This document shows positions 40,417-50,974 of a stretch of DNA of 64,000 nt, piece by piece. The notes below the pieces were generated by a model that ran no database searches, was not told the DNA's origin, and was given only the letters and a program-made list of their open reading frames with translations. The stretch is from positions 3,100,001-3,164,000 of the forward strand of contig CP036163.1 in assembly GCA_019056595.1 (NCBI GenBank), given 5' to 3'. The translations under genes were made by a program, and so were the position numbers. How positions within the stretch are numbered: the stretch's first letter is position 1; every line of letters begins with the position of its first letter. This DNA is from Pectobacterium atrosepticum (GTDB taxonomy: Bacteria > Pseudomonadota > Gammaproteobacteria > Enterobacterales > Enterobacteriaceae).

Positions 40417-41016
40417 TTAGCGCCACCATTGACGAAATTTCTTATAACGTAGCAACAGCAATATCAGCGCCGCGAGTGCATACAAAATAGGCTGCGGGGA
40501 CAGCGTTTTAACTGACCAAAGATAGTGGATAGGCGTAAGGATGGCGACTAAATAGACGAAATTATGCAGTTTTTGCCATTGCGATCCCAACTTGCGCATC
40601 ATTATCTGTGGCGAAGTCACCGCTAGCGCCAGCAAAATCAGCCAGCTTATGATACCCAGCGTTAAATACGGCCGGGATATCAGTTCTTTGCCCAGCAGCG
40701 CCAGATGATCCAAACCCAACTCCAGCAGTGCATAGCTCACCAGATGTAACGTCGCCCAGAAAAAGCACCACAGCCCGAGGAGGCGTCGGCATCGTATTAA
40801 TAGCGGCTGCTTGCCGTAGCGCGCCAGTGGCGTAACCAACAGCGTCGCCAGCAGCAATTTCAGCGCCATTCGGCCGGTAAAATGCTGGATATCTTTGGCT
40901 GGGTCAGCGCTAAACCACCCTTGGTCGACTGACAATATCAGCCACAGCAGCGGCAGAAAACCAGCCAGGTGGAGTAGCACTTTTAGCCGATTAATGTGTT
41001 GTAACGTCAGTCTCAT
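40417..41016 (-). CDS. msrQ: Haem-binding membrane subunit MsrQ of the MsrPQ system
   Basis: MsrQ passes electrons from the quinone pool through b-type haem to MsrP, which repairs oxidised methionines in periplasmic proteins. The 199 residues form about six membrane helices of the ferric reductase-like family, with conserved [28 protein letters not shown] (haem His) and [19 protein letters not shown]. It follows msrP by 36 bases. Confidence 0.95.
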   Translation of the reverse strand: MRLTLQHINRLKVLLHLAGFLPLLWLILSVDQGWFSADPAKDIQHFTGRMALKLLLATLLVTPLARYGKQPLLIRCRRLLGLWCFFWATLHLVSYALLELGLDHLALLGKELISRPYLTLGIISWLILLALAVTSPQIMMRKLGSQWQKLHNFVYLVAILTPIHYLWSVKTLSPQPILYALAALILLLLRYKKFRQWWR

Positions 41017-41052
41017 GCTGATGTGGATTCCTATCCTGACAGGATGCTATTG

Positions 41053-42054
41053 CTAGAAGTTGTCACGCAGATTCAGACCGCGATACAGCGAGGCGACCTG
41101 TTCTGCATAGCCGTTGAACAGCAGCGTAGGTTGACGCTCAACATTAAGCAGGCCCCCTGAGCCGATGACGCGCTCTGTTGCCTGCGACCAGCGGGGGTGA
41201 TCCACATGCGGGTTAACGTTGGCATAGAAGCCATACTCGTCCGGTGCTGCCAGATTCCACGTGCAGGGCGGCCGCTCACGGGTGAGCCGGATATGTACGA
41301 TGGATTTGATGTTCTTGAATCCGTATTTCCACGGTGTGACTAACCGGATGGGCGCACCGTTCTGCGGCGGCAGTGTCTTGCCATAAACACCGACAGCCAG
41401 CAGCGCCAAGGGGTTCATGGCTTCATCCATCCGTAGGCCTTCTACATAGGGATAGTCCAACCCGCCGCCCATAAAGCGATCTTTTTGTCCTGGCATTTGT
41501 TCTGGATCGTGAAGCGTCTGAAACGCCACGTAGCGCGCGTTGCTGGTGGGTTCGGCGAATTTAATCAGCTTGGCCAATTCAAACCCGACCCACGGAATCA
41601 CCATCGACCATGCCTCGACGCAGCGAAAACGGTAGATTCGTTCTTCCAGCGGAAAGCGTTTTAGCAAATCGTCGATATCCAACGTGAGAGGTTTGGCGAC
41701 ATCACCGTCTATTTTGATAGTCCAGCCGTCGGTTTTTAATCCACCCGCATTGGCCGCCGGATCGGCTTTGTCCAACCCAAATTCATAGAAATTGTTATAG
41801 CCCGTGACCTTGTCTTCCGGCGTGAGCGGCAGATCGAGTTTCCAGTCGGTAGGTTGGCTAAACGTGAGCGGTTTACCCGGTGGGGCTTTGGGTTTATCGC
41901 TGCCTTTAAACCAGGCAAGCAGATCGGCCTGTGCGGAAAGCGGTAATGAGAGCGCCGCAGCGGAAATGCCCAGCGCTTTTAATACGCGCCGACGCTGATA
42001 AAAGAGGGATTCTGGGGTAACGTCGGCTTCAGTGGGCTTACGATGTTTGTGCAT
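41053..42054 (-). CDS. msrP: Periplasmic methionine sulfoxide reductase catalytic subunit MsrP
   Basis: MsrP is a molybdopterin enzyme that reduces methionine sulfoxide in envelope proteins. It has 333 residues. The Tat signal holds [10 protein letters not shown] near residue 20 with cleavage after AQA. The molybdenum-binding Cys is in [30 protein letters not shown] is also conserved. It is paired with msrQ, and an ERIC repeat lies about 70 bases upstream. Confidence 0.96.
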   Translation of the reverse strand: MHKHRKPTEADVTPESLFYQRRRVLKALGISAAALSLPLSAQADLLAWFKGSDKPKAPPGKPLTFSQPTDWKLDLPLTPEDKVTGYNNFYEFGLDKADPAANAGGLKTDGWTIKIDGDVAKPLTLDIDDLLKRFPLEERIYRFRCVEAWSMVIPWVGFELAKLIKFAEPTSNARYVAFQTLHDPEQMPGQKDRFMGGGLDYPYVEGLRMDEAMNPLALLAVGVYGKTLPPQNGAPIRLVTPWKYGFKNIKSIVHIRLTRERPPCTWNLAAPDEYGFYANVNPHVDHPRWSQATERVIGSGGLLNVERQPTLLFNGYAEQVASLYRGLNLRDNF

Positions 42055-42126
42055 GTGAACTCCCGCCAGTCATTATTATTGTTGACGCAAGGTGGCGTTT
42101 TTAATGGTTACCGTTCACTTAGTTAC

Positions 42127-42252
<126 letters not shown>

Positions 42253-42418
42253 GATGAATTGCGGTAGAAACCGCGGTAGGAGAGATGAAATACTTTTTTG
42301 CAGGGTGTAACAGCCACCCGCAGGTACCCTATGTTACTGATAGTGCGCCGAGCGATGATAATGGATAGATCGTAAAGACGCTGTGAATACATCCTTGTAT
42401 GCTCGAGCCGCGCAGATA

Positions 42419-42494
42419 TGAATCTCATCCCTGAGATTCACCCTTTCAGGGCCGTCGCAAGCGACGTTCAAAGGCGTTCCTGACACCTTTGTCC
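42419..42494. repeat. Solo four-hairpin module related to the ERIC inserts
   Basis: Four adjacent hairpins occur in this order. They are TGAATCTCA-TCCC-TGAGATTCA (42419-42440), CCCTTTCAGGG (42441-42451), GTCGCAAGCGAC (42454-42465) and CAAAGG...CCTTTG (42469-42491). The order, the central GCAAGC, the following TTCAAA and the final TTTGTC match the inserts inside the ERIC copies at 3083 and 43596, but no ERIC surrounds it. Bases 42261-42418 hold further small stems and no gene. Confidence 0.55.
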
Positions 42495-42569
42495 CTGTCG
42501 CGGACGCTTTACTCTTCTATTCCATTATCATCGTTTTCGTTCTGTAAATTGGTGCATCAACGAAATACG

Positions 42570-43547
42570 TTAGCTGATTTTCACCAGCGTGCGGCCTGTG
42601 ACTTTGTTGTCCAGCAGTGCAGCGGCGACGGCGGGCACGTCTTCCAACCCGATTTCCTGTGTCACCTGCTGGTAGAACGACTCAGGCAAAATGGCGGCCA
42701 GACGATCCCACGCTTGCTGACGGCGAGCCAGCGGTGCCATGACGGAATCTACGCCTTGCAGGCGAACATTACGTAAAATAAATGGCATCACGGTTGTTGG
42801 CAGCGCGATACCGCCCGCCAGACCGCACGCAGCAACTGTTGCGTTGTAATCCATCTGTGCCAGCAGCGTCGCCAGTACGTTGTCGCCGACGGTATCAACC
42901 GCGCCAGCCCAACGTTGTTTTTCCAACGGGCGAGGGCTCTCGGTGAATTCGCTGCGATCCAGCACCTGTTTGGCGCCCAGTTTTTTCAGATACTCGGTGT
43001 TGTCAGCACGGCCGCTGACGGCGGTAACCTGATAGCCTAGCTCTGCAAGCAGGGCGACTGCCGTGCTGCCGACTCCACCGCTGGCACCCGTCACAATAAT
43101 GTCACCGCTTTCCGGAGTGATGCCACCGTCTTCCAGCGCCATCACGCACAGCATCGCAGTAAAGCCTGCCGTGCCAAGAATCATGGCGTTACGTGCGTCC
43201 AGCGAAGCGGGGAGCGGCACCAGCCAATCGCTCTTCACGCGCGCCTGTTGTGCCAGGCCGCCCCAATGGTTTTCACCCACGCCCCAACCGGTCAGGATGA
43301 CGGGCTGACCGACAGTAAACCGATCGCTGTCACTGTGGCGCACGGTCCCGACAAAATCGATCCCTGGAACCATCGGGAAATTACGAATAATTTTGCCTTT
43401 GCCTGTAATGGCAAGCGCATCTTTATAATTAATACCAGACCAACTGATATCAACAGTCACATCCCCGGCGGGAAGCTGCTCTGCGTCAATCTCGCGAATC
43501 TGAGCGTGGGTCAGTCCGTCTGACTGTTCAAGAACTAAAGCCTGCAT
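42570..43547 (-). CDS. acuI: Acrylyl-CoA reductase / quinone oxidoreductase family protein AcuI (YhdH)
   Basis: This NADPH-dependent medium-chain reductase of 325 residues reduces toxic acrylyl-CoA to propionyl-CoA. MDR features include the SGINYKDALAITG segment, VPGIDFVGTV and the nucleotide-binding TGASGGVGSTAVALLAELGY near residue 154. There are no zinc ligands, as expected for the subgroup. It lies divergent from csrD as in E. coli. Confidence 0.93.
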   Translation of the reverse strand: MQALVLEQSDGLTHAQIREIDAEQLPAGDVTVDISWSGINYKDALAITGKGKIIRNFPMVPGIDFVGTVRHSDSDRFTVGQPVILTGWGVGENHWGGLAQQARVKSDWLVPLPASLDARNAMILGTAGFTAMLCVMALEDGGITPESGDIIVTGASGGVGSTAVALLAELGYQVTAVSGRADNTEYLKKLGAKQVLDRSEFTESPRPLEKQRWAGAVDTVGDNVLATLLAQMDYNATVAACGLAGGIALPTTVMPFILRNVRLQGVDSVMAPLARRQQAWDRLAAILPESFYQQVTQEIGLEDVPAVAAALLDNKVTGRTLVKIS

Positions 43548-43595
43548 GGGCTATCTCCTGTAGCAGGATTAAAATGGGGAAGTCATTAACGACTA

Positions 43596-43799
43596 TATAC
43601 CCGTCATACTGCAAGTTGCATGTGTGTTGGCTGCGATACTCGGCACACTTGCGTGTGCCTCGCCCCGCTGGGGCCGCTGCAAGCAGCGTTCAAATCTGCC
43701 TTTGGCAGATTTGTCACTCACCCGAATCACTTACTTGTGTAAGCTCATCGGGATTCCCTCTCTTGCCGCCTTCCTGCAACTCGAATTATTTAGGGTATA
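43596..43799. repeat. ERIC element, 204-bp form with one internal insert
   Basis: Same ends and core as the other ERIC copies. A single insert of about 78 bases lies at roughly 43635-43712, at the same site as the first insert of the 3083 copy. It is made of GGCACAC-TTGC-GTGTGCC, a GCCCC/GGGGC pair, CGCTGCAAGCAGCG and an AAATCTGCC/GGCAGATTT hairpin. The repeat fills most of the gap between acuI and csrD. Confidence 0.85.
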
Positions 43800-43932
43800 G
43801 TTATTACAGATACTATTTGTTAATACAGTTACCTTCGCTAGTGTTGGTACTATGCGTTGTAGCTGACTTATGCGAACTGATAAAAAACAACAAACTCGCA
43901 GAAATGACAATTATTTGGAATAGGACGCAGGG

Positions 43933-45870
43933 ATGGGATTTACGACCAGATTCTCGATACTCATAGTATTGCTGACGCTTCTCGCAATTTTTCTTATGTT
44001 TTTCAGTAGTATATTTAGCCTCTGTTATTATAGCCAGTTGCGGACCGAGCAACAGTTGCGTGAGGTCACGGCCAGTATCGATCAGGCATTATTAGTGCAA
44101 TCGCCCGAAAACATCCAATATTGGCTACCGGGAATGATGAAAACGGCAGGCATTGTCGCGCTGGAGATTCAGGATAACGATTCGCCCCTCTACTCAATAC
44201 AGCTGCCCGAGGCTGGCTGGGAACGCACGCACCTCTACCATGAGGTCGAATTCCCGCTGATGCACCATACGAATATGGAGATTGCCTTAAAATATGTCGA
44301 TCCGCTGATTGGTTTACCGCGCTTCGTGGTGTCGACGCTGTCGGTGTTGCTGGCTGCTGGTCTGATGCTCCTGATGCTGTATTTCTCCATCCGCTGGTTA
44401 CGCCATCAGGCAGCCGGACAGGAAGAGTTGGAAAAGCGCGCACAGCGTATTCTCAAAGGCGAGCGTGAATCGGTTATGCAGGGGTCGGTACGTGAATGGC
44501 CGGTCAATACCAGCGGGGCGCTCGATCAACTGTTGTCAGATTTAGTGGAAGCGCGGGAGGAGCGTGGGCGGGTTGATACCTTAATCCGTGCTTTCGCCGC
44601 GCAGGATGCCGAAACCGGGCTGAGCAATCGTCTGTTTTTTGATAACCAACTGACCACACAGTTGGAAGATGGTGAAGAGGTGGGGACGCACGGCATCGTC
44701 ATGATGATCCGTGTGCCAGATTTTGAAACGTTGCAGGAAACGCACGGCTATAGCAATGTGCTTCAGGAGTATCGTTTTACGCTGGTAAACCTGCTGTCGA
44801 CATTTGTCATGCGTTATCCCTCTGCGCTGCTGGCGCGTTATTTCAGCAGCGATTTCACTGTATTACTCCCTCACCGTACGCTAAAAGAAGCCAATGCGAT
44901 TGCCACGCAACTGGTGAAAGCCATCGATATTCTTCCTGCCTGCCCGTTGATCGACCGGGAGGAGGTTCTTCACATTGGTATCTGTGCCTACCGTGGTGGG
45001 CAAAGCGCCGAGCAGGTGATGGAAAGTGTGGAAGATGCAACGCGCAATGCGGTATTGCAGGGCGGTAACAGCTGGTGCGTGTTTGACAGGCAAGTGCCAG
45101 ACAAGAGTCGCGGCAGCGTAAAATGGCGAACTTTGTTGGAACAGACGTTGGCGCGCGGCGGCCCGCGACTGTATCAAAAGCCTGCGGTCACAAAAGAGGG
45201 CGTTGTGCATCATCGTGAAATGATGAGCCGGATTTATGACGGAGAACAGGAACTGCTCGCAGCCGAGTATATGCCTCTGGTGCAACAACTGGGACTAGCG
45301 ACCAGTTATGATCGGCAGCTAGTTGCACGAATTGTTGATTTGTCAGCGAACTGGCCCGGAGAAACACTGGGTCTACCGGTAAGTGTAGACTCACTTTTGC
45401 AAAAACCTTTTTTGCGTTGGCTGAAAGAAATATTGCTGCAATGTCCTAAAACGCAGCGGCAGTGCATTTTATTTGAACTTGCAGAGGCAGATGTTTGTCA
45501 ATATATCGGCCGTCTGCGTCCGGTTCTCAATTTGATCCTGGGATTAGGCTGTCGTCTGGCAGTTACGCAGGCGGGGTTGACGCTGGTCAGCACGACGTAT
45601 ATCAAGTCACTTCCCGTGGAGATCATCAAGCTTCATCCCGGGTTGGTGCGCAGCCTTGAACGTCGTCCAGAAAATCAGCTTTTTGTACAAAGCCTGACCG
45701 AGGCGTGTAAAGGAACGCAAACGCGGGTGTTTGCCGCGGGTGTGCGTACCAAAGAGGAGTGGCGGATGCTGTTGGGCAAGGGAGTTTATGGTGGGCAAGG
45801 CGATTTTTTTGCCACATCAGTCCTTGTAACAGATGAGCTGAAAAAATATTCACCGCAGCATCGTGTTTAG
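43933..45870 (+). CDS. csrD: RNase E specificity factor CsrD
   Basis: CsrD is a membrane protein that targets the regulatory RNAs CsrB/CsrC (RsmB in Pectobacterium) for RNase E decay. Of 645 residues, two helices (about 5-32 and 130-152) flank a periplasmic HAMP-like region. A GGDEF-type domain follows, whose signature is replaced by FSSDF, and an EAL-type domain whose EAL is replaced by EYM. These degenerate sites fit the known lack of cyclic-di-GMP turnover. Carbon source and EIIA-Glc affect the E. coli protein; in soft-rot bacteria the Rsm system governs virulence enzymes. Confidence 0.93.
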   Translation: MGFTTRFSILIVLLTLLAIFLMFFSSIFSLCYYSQLRTEQQLREVTASIDQALLVQSPENIQYWLPGMMKTAGIVALEIQDNDSPLYSIQLPEAGWERTHLYHEVEFPLMHHTNMEIALKYVDPLIGLPRFVVSTLSVLLAAGLMLLMLYFSIRWLRHQAAGQEELEKRAQRILKGERESVMQGSVREWPVNTSGALDQLLSDLVEAREERGRVDTLIRAFAAQDAETGLSNRLFFDNQLTTQLEDGEEVGTHGIVMMIRVPDFETLQETHGYSNVLQEYRFTLVNLLSTFVMRYPSALLARYFSSDFTVLLPHRTLKEANAIATQLVKAIDILPACPLIDREEVLHIGICAYRGGQSAEQVMESVEDATRNAVLQGGNSWCVFDRQVPDKSRGSVKWRTLLEQTLARGGPRLYQKPAVTKEGVVHHREMMSRIYDGEQELLAAEYMPLVQQLGLATSYDRQLVARIVDLSANWPGETLGLPVSVDSLLQKPFLRWLKEILLQCPKTQRQCILFELAEADVCQYIGRLRPVLNLILGLGCRLAVTQAGLTLVSTTYIKSLPVEIIKLHPGLVRSLERRPENQLFVQSLTEACKGTQTRVFAAGVRTKEEWRMLLGKGVYGGQGDFFATSVLVTDELKKYSPQHRV

Positions 45871-47230
<1,360 letters not shown>

Positions 47231-47354
47231 TCCTGTCTGGAAAAGGGGGGACCGGATGGATGAACGCCTGCGTTTTTCATCTCTCGTGGTTACCCCTTTT
47301 TTATTTGCCTGCTCAATGAAACTCACCCTACGGGGTGCTGCTTTGTGACGTTAA

Positions 47355-47373
47355 AAATCGCCAAAGGCGATTT
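47355..47373 (+). other. Hairpin between mreB and mreC
   Basis: AAATCGCC-AAA-GGCGATTT forms a perfect 8-bp stem. The following bases are not a T run. It may tune mreC levels relative to the abundant MreB by partial termination or RNA processing. Confidence 0.4.
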
Positions 47374-47403
47374 GAGGTTGCTGTCGAGGAATACGCAAAT
47401 TCT

Positions 47404-48387
47404 ATGAAGCCGCTTTTTAGCAGGGGGCCTTCCCTGCAATTACGACTTTTTCTTGCTGTCGTTACCGCGATTGTCGTGATTGTTGCGGACAGTCGGCTCG
47501 GTTCGTTCGTCAAAATCAGAACGTACATGGATACCACTGTCAGCCCATTCTATTTTCTGGCGAATGGGCCCCGTCAGGCTCTGGACAATATGTCTGCATC
47601 ACTGGCAACCCGTGAGCAATTAGGTCTTGAAAACACCGCACTGCGTCAGGAACTGTTGATGAAAAACAGTGACCTTTTGCTGCTGGGCCAGCTTAAGCAG
47701 GAAAATGCGCGGTTACGTGAACTACTGGGCTCGCCGCTGCGTCAGGATGAGCAGAAGATGGTGACACAGGTGATGTCCGCCGGAACTGACCCTTATAGCG
47801 ATCAGGTTGTGATTGATAAAGGCCAGGCGAACGGCGTGTATGAAGGGCAGCCGGTCATCAGCGATAAAGGCGTGGTCGGTCAGGTTGTGGCGGTTGGCCA
47901 GTTTACCAGCCGAGTTTTGTTGATTTGTGATGTTTCCCACGCGTTGCCGATTCAGGTGCTACGCAATGATATCCGCGTGATTGCCGCCGGTAATGGCTGC
48001 ACCGACGATCTGCAACTAGAGCACCTTCCTAACAATACAGACATCCGAGTGGGTGACGTGCTAGTCACATCGGGTCTCGGTGGACGTTTCCCCGAAGGGT
48101 ATCCGGTCGGTGTAGTGTCATCGGTCAAAGCAGATACGCAGCGTGCCTATACGATTATTCAGGCACGCCCGACGGCAGGACTACAGCGCCTACGCTATCT
48201 ATTGTTGCTGTGGGGCGTGGAAAATAACGCCAATACGTCGCTGCCGCCAGCGGAAGTGCATCGGGTTGCCAATGAGCGCCTGATGCAGATGATGCCGCAG
48301 GTGTTACCTTCACCTGACGAAATGGGGCCGCCGCTTCCACCTGATGTCGCTACGCCCGCCGTTGAGCCGCAGAGAGGCCGCCAATGA
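47404..48387 (+). CDS. mreC: Rod shape-determining protein MreC
   Basis: MreC is the bitopic scaffold linking MreB to the periplasmic elongation machinery and activating PBP2. The start at 47404 ([16 protein letters not shown]) is chosen over 47335 by homology; it gives 327 residues. There is one membrane helix at about residues 12-30, then a coiled coil (about 65-105, [20 protein letters not shown]) and a beta-rich domain. The C-terminal Pro-rich tail is shorter than that of E. coli (367 residues). Confidence 0.97.
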   Translation: MKPLFSRGPSLQLRLFLAVVTAIVVIVADSRLGSFVKIRTYMDTTVSPFYFLANGPRQALDNMSASLATREQLGLENTALRQELLMKNSDLLLLGQLKQENARLRELLGSPLRQDEQKMVTQVMSAGTDPYSDQVVIDKGQANGVYEGQPVISDKGVVGQVVAVGQFTSRVLLICDVSHALPIQVLRNDIRVIAAGNGCTDDLQLEHLPNNTDIRVGDVLVTSGLGGRFPEGYPVGVVSSVKADTQRAYTIIQARPTAGLQRLRYLLLLWGVENNANTSLPPAEVHRVANERLMQMMPQVLPSPDEMGPPLPPDVATPAVEPQRGRQ

Positions 48388-48872
48388 ACCGTTATCGCAG
48401 GCATGGCAACTGGATTATCTGGCTTTCTTTTCTGATCGCCATGGTCTTACAGATTATGCCGTGGCCGGATGAAATCTACATGTTCCGCCCCTCCTGGCTG
48501 ACGCTGTTTCTGATTTACTGGGTGATGGCCTTGCCACATCGAGTGAATGTCGGTACCGGATTTGTGTTGGGCCTGATTATGGACCTGATTCTTGGGTCTA
48601 CACTGGGAGTACGGGCGCTGGCACTTAGCATTGTTGCTTATCTGGTCGCCTTTAAATTCCAGCTGTTCCGGAATATGGCGTTATGGCAGCAGGCATTAAT
48701 CGTCATGCTCTTGTCGCTGCTGATGGATCTCACGGTGTTCTGGGCAGAATTTTTAGTTATTAATGTCTCTTTCCGGCCGGAAACATTCTGGAATAGCGTC
48801 GTTGATGGCGTACTCTGGCCGTGGTTGTTCCTGCTGATGCGTAAAATTCGTCGTCAGTTTACTGTGCAATAA
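48384..48872 (+). CDS. mreD: Rod shape-determining protein MreD
   Basis: This 162-residue inner-membrane protein with about five helices belongs to the elongasome. Its ATG overlaps the mreC stop (ATGA). Recognisable segments are [36 protein letters not shown] and the [13 protein letters not shown] tail. It precedes maf by eight bases. Confidence 0.97.
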   Translation: MNRYRRHGNWIIWLSFLIAMVLQIMPWPDEIYMFRPSWLTLFLIYWVMALPHRVNVGTGFVLGLIMDLILGSTLGVRALALSIVAYLVAFKFQLFRNMALWQQALIVMLLSLLMDLTVFWAEFLVINVSFRPETFWNSVVDGVLWPWLFLLMRKIRRQFTVQ

Positions 48873-48880
48873 GGTAATTC

Positions 48881-49474
48881 ATGACCCAGCTTTATCTGGC
48901 CTCCGCTTCTCCCCGCCGTCGCGAACTGCTCACGCAGCTCGATATTCCTTTTTCTGTGCTGAATGTCGCGGTGGAAGAACAACGTTTACCAGAGGAAGCT
49001 GCGGAGGTTTACGTCCGGCGTCTGGCGCATGAAAAAGCGACCGCGGGTGTCGCGGCTGCACCGTCCGATTTACCGGTTCTGGGTGCGGATACCATCGTGG
49101 TGCTGAACGGTCAGGTATTGGAAAAACCGCAGGACGAAACTCATGCGGCAGAGATGCTGGGCCAGTTATCAGGAAAACAACATCAGGTGATGACCGCCGT
49201 CGCGCTGGCAGATAAAGACGATATATTGAGCTGTCTGGTAATAACCGATGTCGTCTTTCGCCCGCTTTCGCAGCAGGATATCGAACGGTATATCGCCAGC
49301 GGTGAACCGATGGATAAAGCGGGCGCTTACGGTATTCAGGGCAAAGGTGGATGCTTTGTCCGGTCACTTAACGGGAGCTATTACGCGGTCGTTGGGCTGC
49401 CTCTGGTAGAAACCGATGAGCTATTCAGTAATTTTGCTGCATTGCGGAGTGCAAGAGGAAAACATGACTGCTGA
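48881..49474 (+). CDS. yhdE: Maf-family nucleoside triphosphate pyrophosphatase YhdE
   Basis: This enzyme hydrolyses dTTP, UTP and related modified nucleotides to monophosphates. The 197 residues start with [20 protein letters not shown], the Maf signature, and include VLGADTIVV and the [11 protein letters not shown] catalytic region. Its 3' end overlaps the rng start by 11 bases, so the genes are coupled. Confidence 0.96.
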   Translation: MTQLYLASASPRRRELLTQLDIPFSVLNVAVEEQRLPEEAAEVYVRRLAHEKATAGVAAAPSDLPVLGADTIVVLNGQVLEKPQDETHAAEMLGQLSGKQHQVMTAVALADKDDILSCLVITDVVFRPLSQQDIERYIASGEPMDKAGAYGIQGKGGCFVRSLNGSYYAVVGLPLVETDELFSNFAALRSARGKHDC

Positions 49475-50933
49475 GTTACTGGTAAACGTTACACCGTCAG
49501 AAACGCGCGTTGCCTATATCGACGGCGGGATTCTGCAAGAAATTCACATTGAGCGTGATGCGAAACGCGGTATTGTCGGCAACATTTATAAAGGCCGCGT
49601 GAGCCGCGTCCTGCCGGGCATGCAGGCGGCGTTTGTGGATATCGGCTTAGATAAAGCCGCGTTCCTGCACGCATCCGATATTATGCCGCACACCGAATGC
49701 GTTGCCGGTGACGAACAAAAGAATTTTCACGTCCGTGATATCGCCGAGCTGGTGCGTCAGGGACAGGACCTTATGGTTCAGGTGGTCAAAGATCCGCTGG
49801 GAACCAAAGGCGCGCGTCTGACTACCGACATCACACTGCCGTCGCGCTATCTGGTGTTCATGCCTGGAGCATCGCACGTTGGTGTTTCACAGCGCATTGA
49901 GAGTGAAGTGGAACGCGATCGCTTAAAGAAAACGGTCGCTGACTATTGCGATGATGACGGTGGTTTTATCATTCGTACCGCAGCGGAAGGGATCGGTGAA
50001 GAAGAACTCTCGCAGGATGCGGCCTTCCTGAAGCGCCTGTGGGGCAAGGTGATGGAGCGCAAAAAGCGTAACCAGAGCAAATGTAAGCTCTACGGTGAAG
50101 TGGCGCTCGCACAGCGAATCTTACGTGATTTTGCCGGCGCTGCGCTGGATCGTATTCGGATTGACTCCCGCCTGACGTATGAAGCGCTGCTGGAATTTAC
50201 CTCCGAATATATCCCAGAGATGACGCGCAAACTCGAACACTATGCGGGTAAGCAGCCGATTTTTGACCTGTTTGATGTGGAAAATGAGATCCAGCGTTCA
50301 CTGGACAGAAAGGTTGAACTGAAGTCCGGTGGCTATTTGATCATCGATCAGACAGAAGCCATGACGACCGTTGACATCAACACGGGAGCATTTGTCGGCC
50401 ACCGCAATCTGGATGAAACCATTTTCAATACCAATACGGAAGCGACGCAGGCTATTGCGCGACAGCTGCGTCTGCGTAACCTCGGTGGCATCATCATTAT
50501 CGATTTCATCGATATGAATAACGAAGATCACCGTCGGCGGGTGCTGCATTCACTGGAGCAGGCGCTGAGTAAAGATCGAGTCAAAACCAGTATTAACGGC
50601 TTCTCTCAACTAGGATTAGTCGAGATGACGCGCAAACGCACGCGTGAGAGTATCGAACACGTGTTGTGTCATGAATGCCCGACATGTCATGGTCGTGGCA
50701 CTGTGAAGACGGTAGAAAGCGTCTGCTATGAAATCATGCGTGAAATCGTGCGCGTCCACCACGCTTATGACACCGACCGTTTCCTAGTCTATGCCTCACC
50801 GGCTGTCGGGGAAGCGCTGAGAAGTGAAGAGTCGCACGCGTTAGCTGAGGTTGAAATTTTCGTCGGCAAGCAGGTCAAAGTACAAATCGAACCCCTGTAT
50901 AGCCAGGAGCAGTTTGACGTCGTAATGATGTAA
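49464..50933 (+). CDS. rng: Ribonuclease G
   Basis: RNase G is an endonuclease that matures the 16S rRNA 5' end and degrades some mRNAs. ATG 49464 ([20 protein letters not shown]) yields exactly 489 residues as in E. coli; the open frame from 49416 overlaps maf and is not used. It has an S1-like domain ([20 protein letters not shown]), the DNase I-like metal site ([19 protein letters not shown]) and the zinc link CPTC. It lacks the long RNase E scaffold tail. Confidence 0.98.
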   Translation: MTAELLVNVTPSETRVAYIDGGILQEIHIERDAKRGIVGNIYKGRVSRVLPGMQAAFVDIGLDKAAFLHASDIMPHTECVAGDEQKNFHVRDIAELVRQGQDLMVQVVKDPLGTKGARLTTDITLPSRYLVFMPGASHVGVSQRIESEVERDRLKKTVADYCDDDGGFIIRTAAEGIGEEELSQDAAFLKRLWGKVMERKKRNQSKCKLYGEVALAQRILRDFAGAALDRIRIDSRLTYEALLEFTSEYIPEMTRKLEHYAGKQPIFDLFDVENEIQRSLDRKVELKSGGYLIIDQTEAMTTVDINTGAFVGHRNLDETIFNTNTEATQAIARQLRLRNLGGIIIIDFIDMNNEDHRRRVLHSLEQALSKDRVKTSINGFSQLGLVEMTRKRTRESIEHVLCHECPTCHGRGTVKTVESVCYEIMREIVRVHHAYDTDRFLVYASPAVGEALRSEESHALAEVEIFVGKQVKVQIEPLYSQEQFDVVMM

Positions 50934-50974
50934 ATTCGTGCGCTCGTCGTCGGCGACGAAAGAAGGAGAAATTA

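Noticed and set aside
44855-45288. Active GGDEF/EAL function for CsrD
   Set aside because: The GGDEF signature is replaced by FSSDF and EAL by EYM, consistent with the known catalytically inactive CsrD family.
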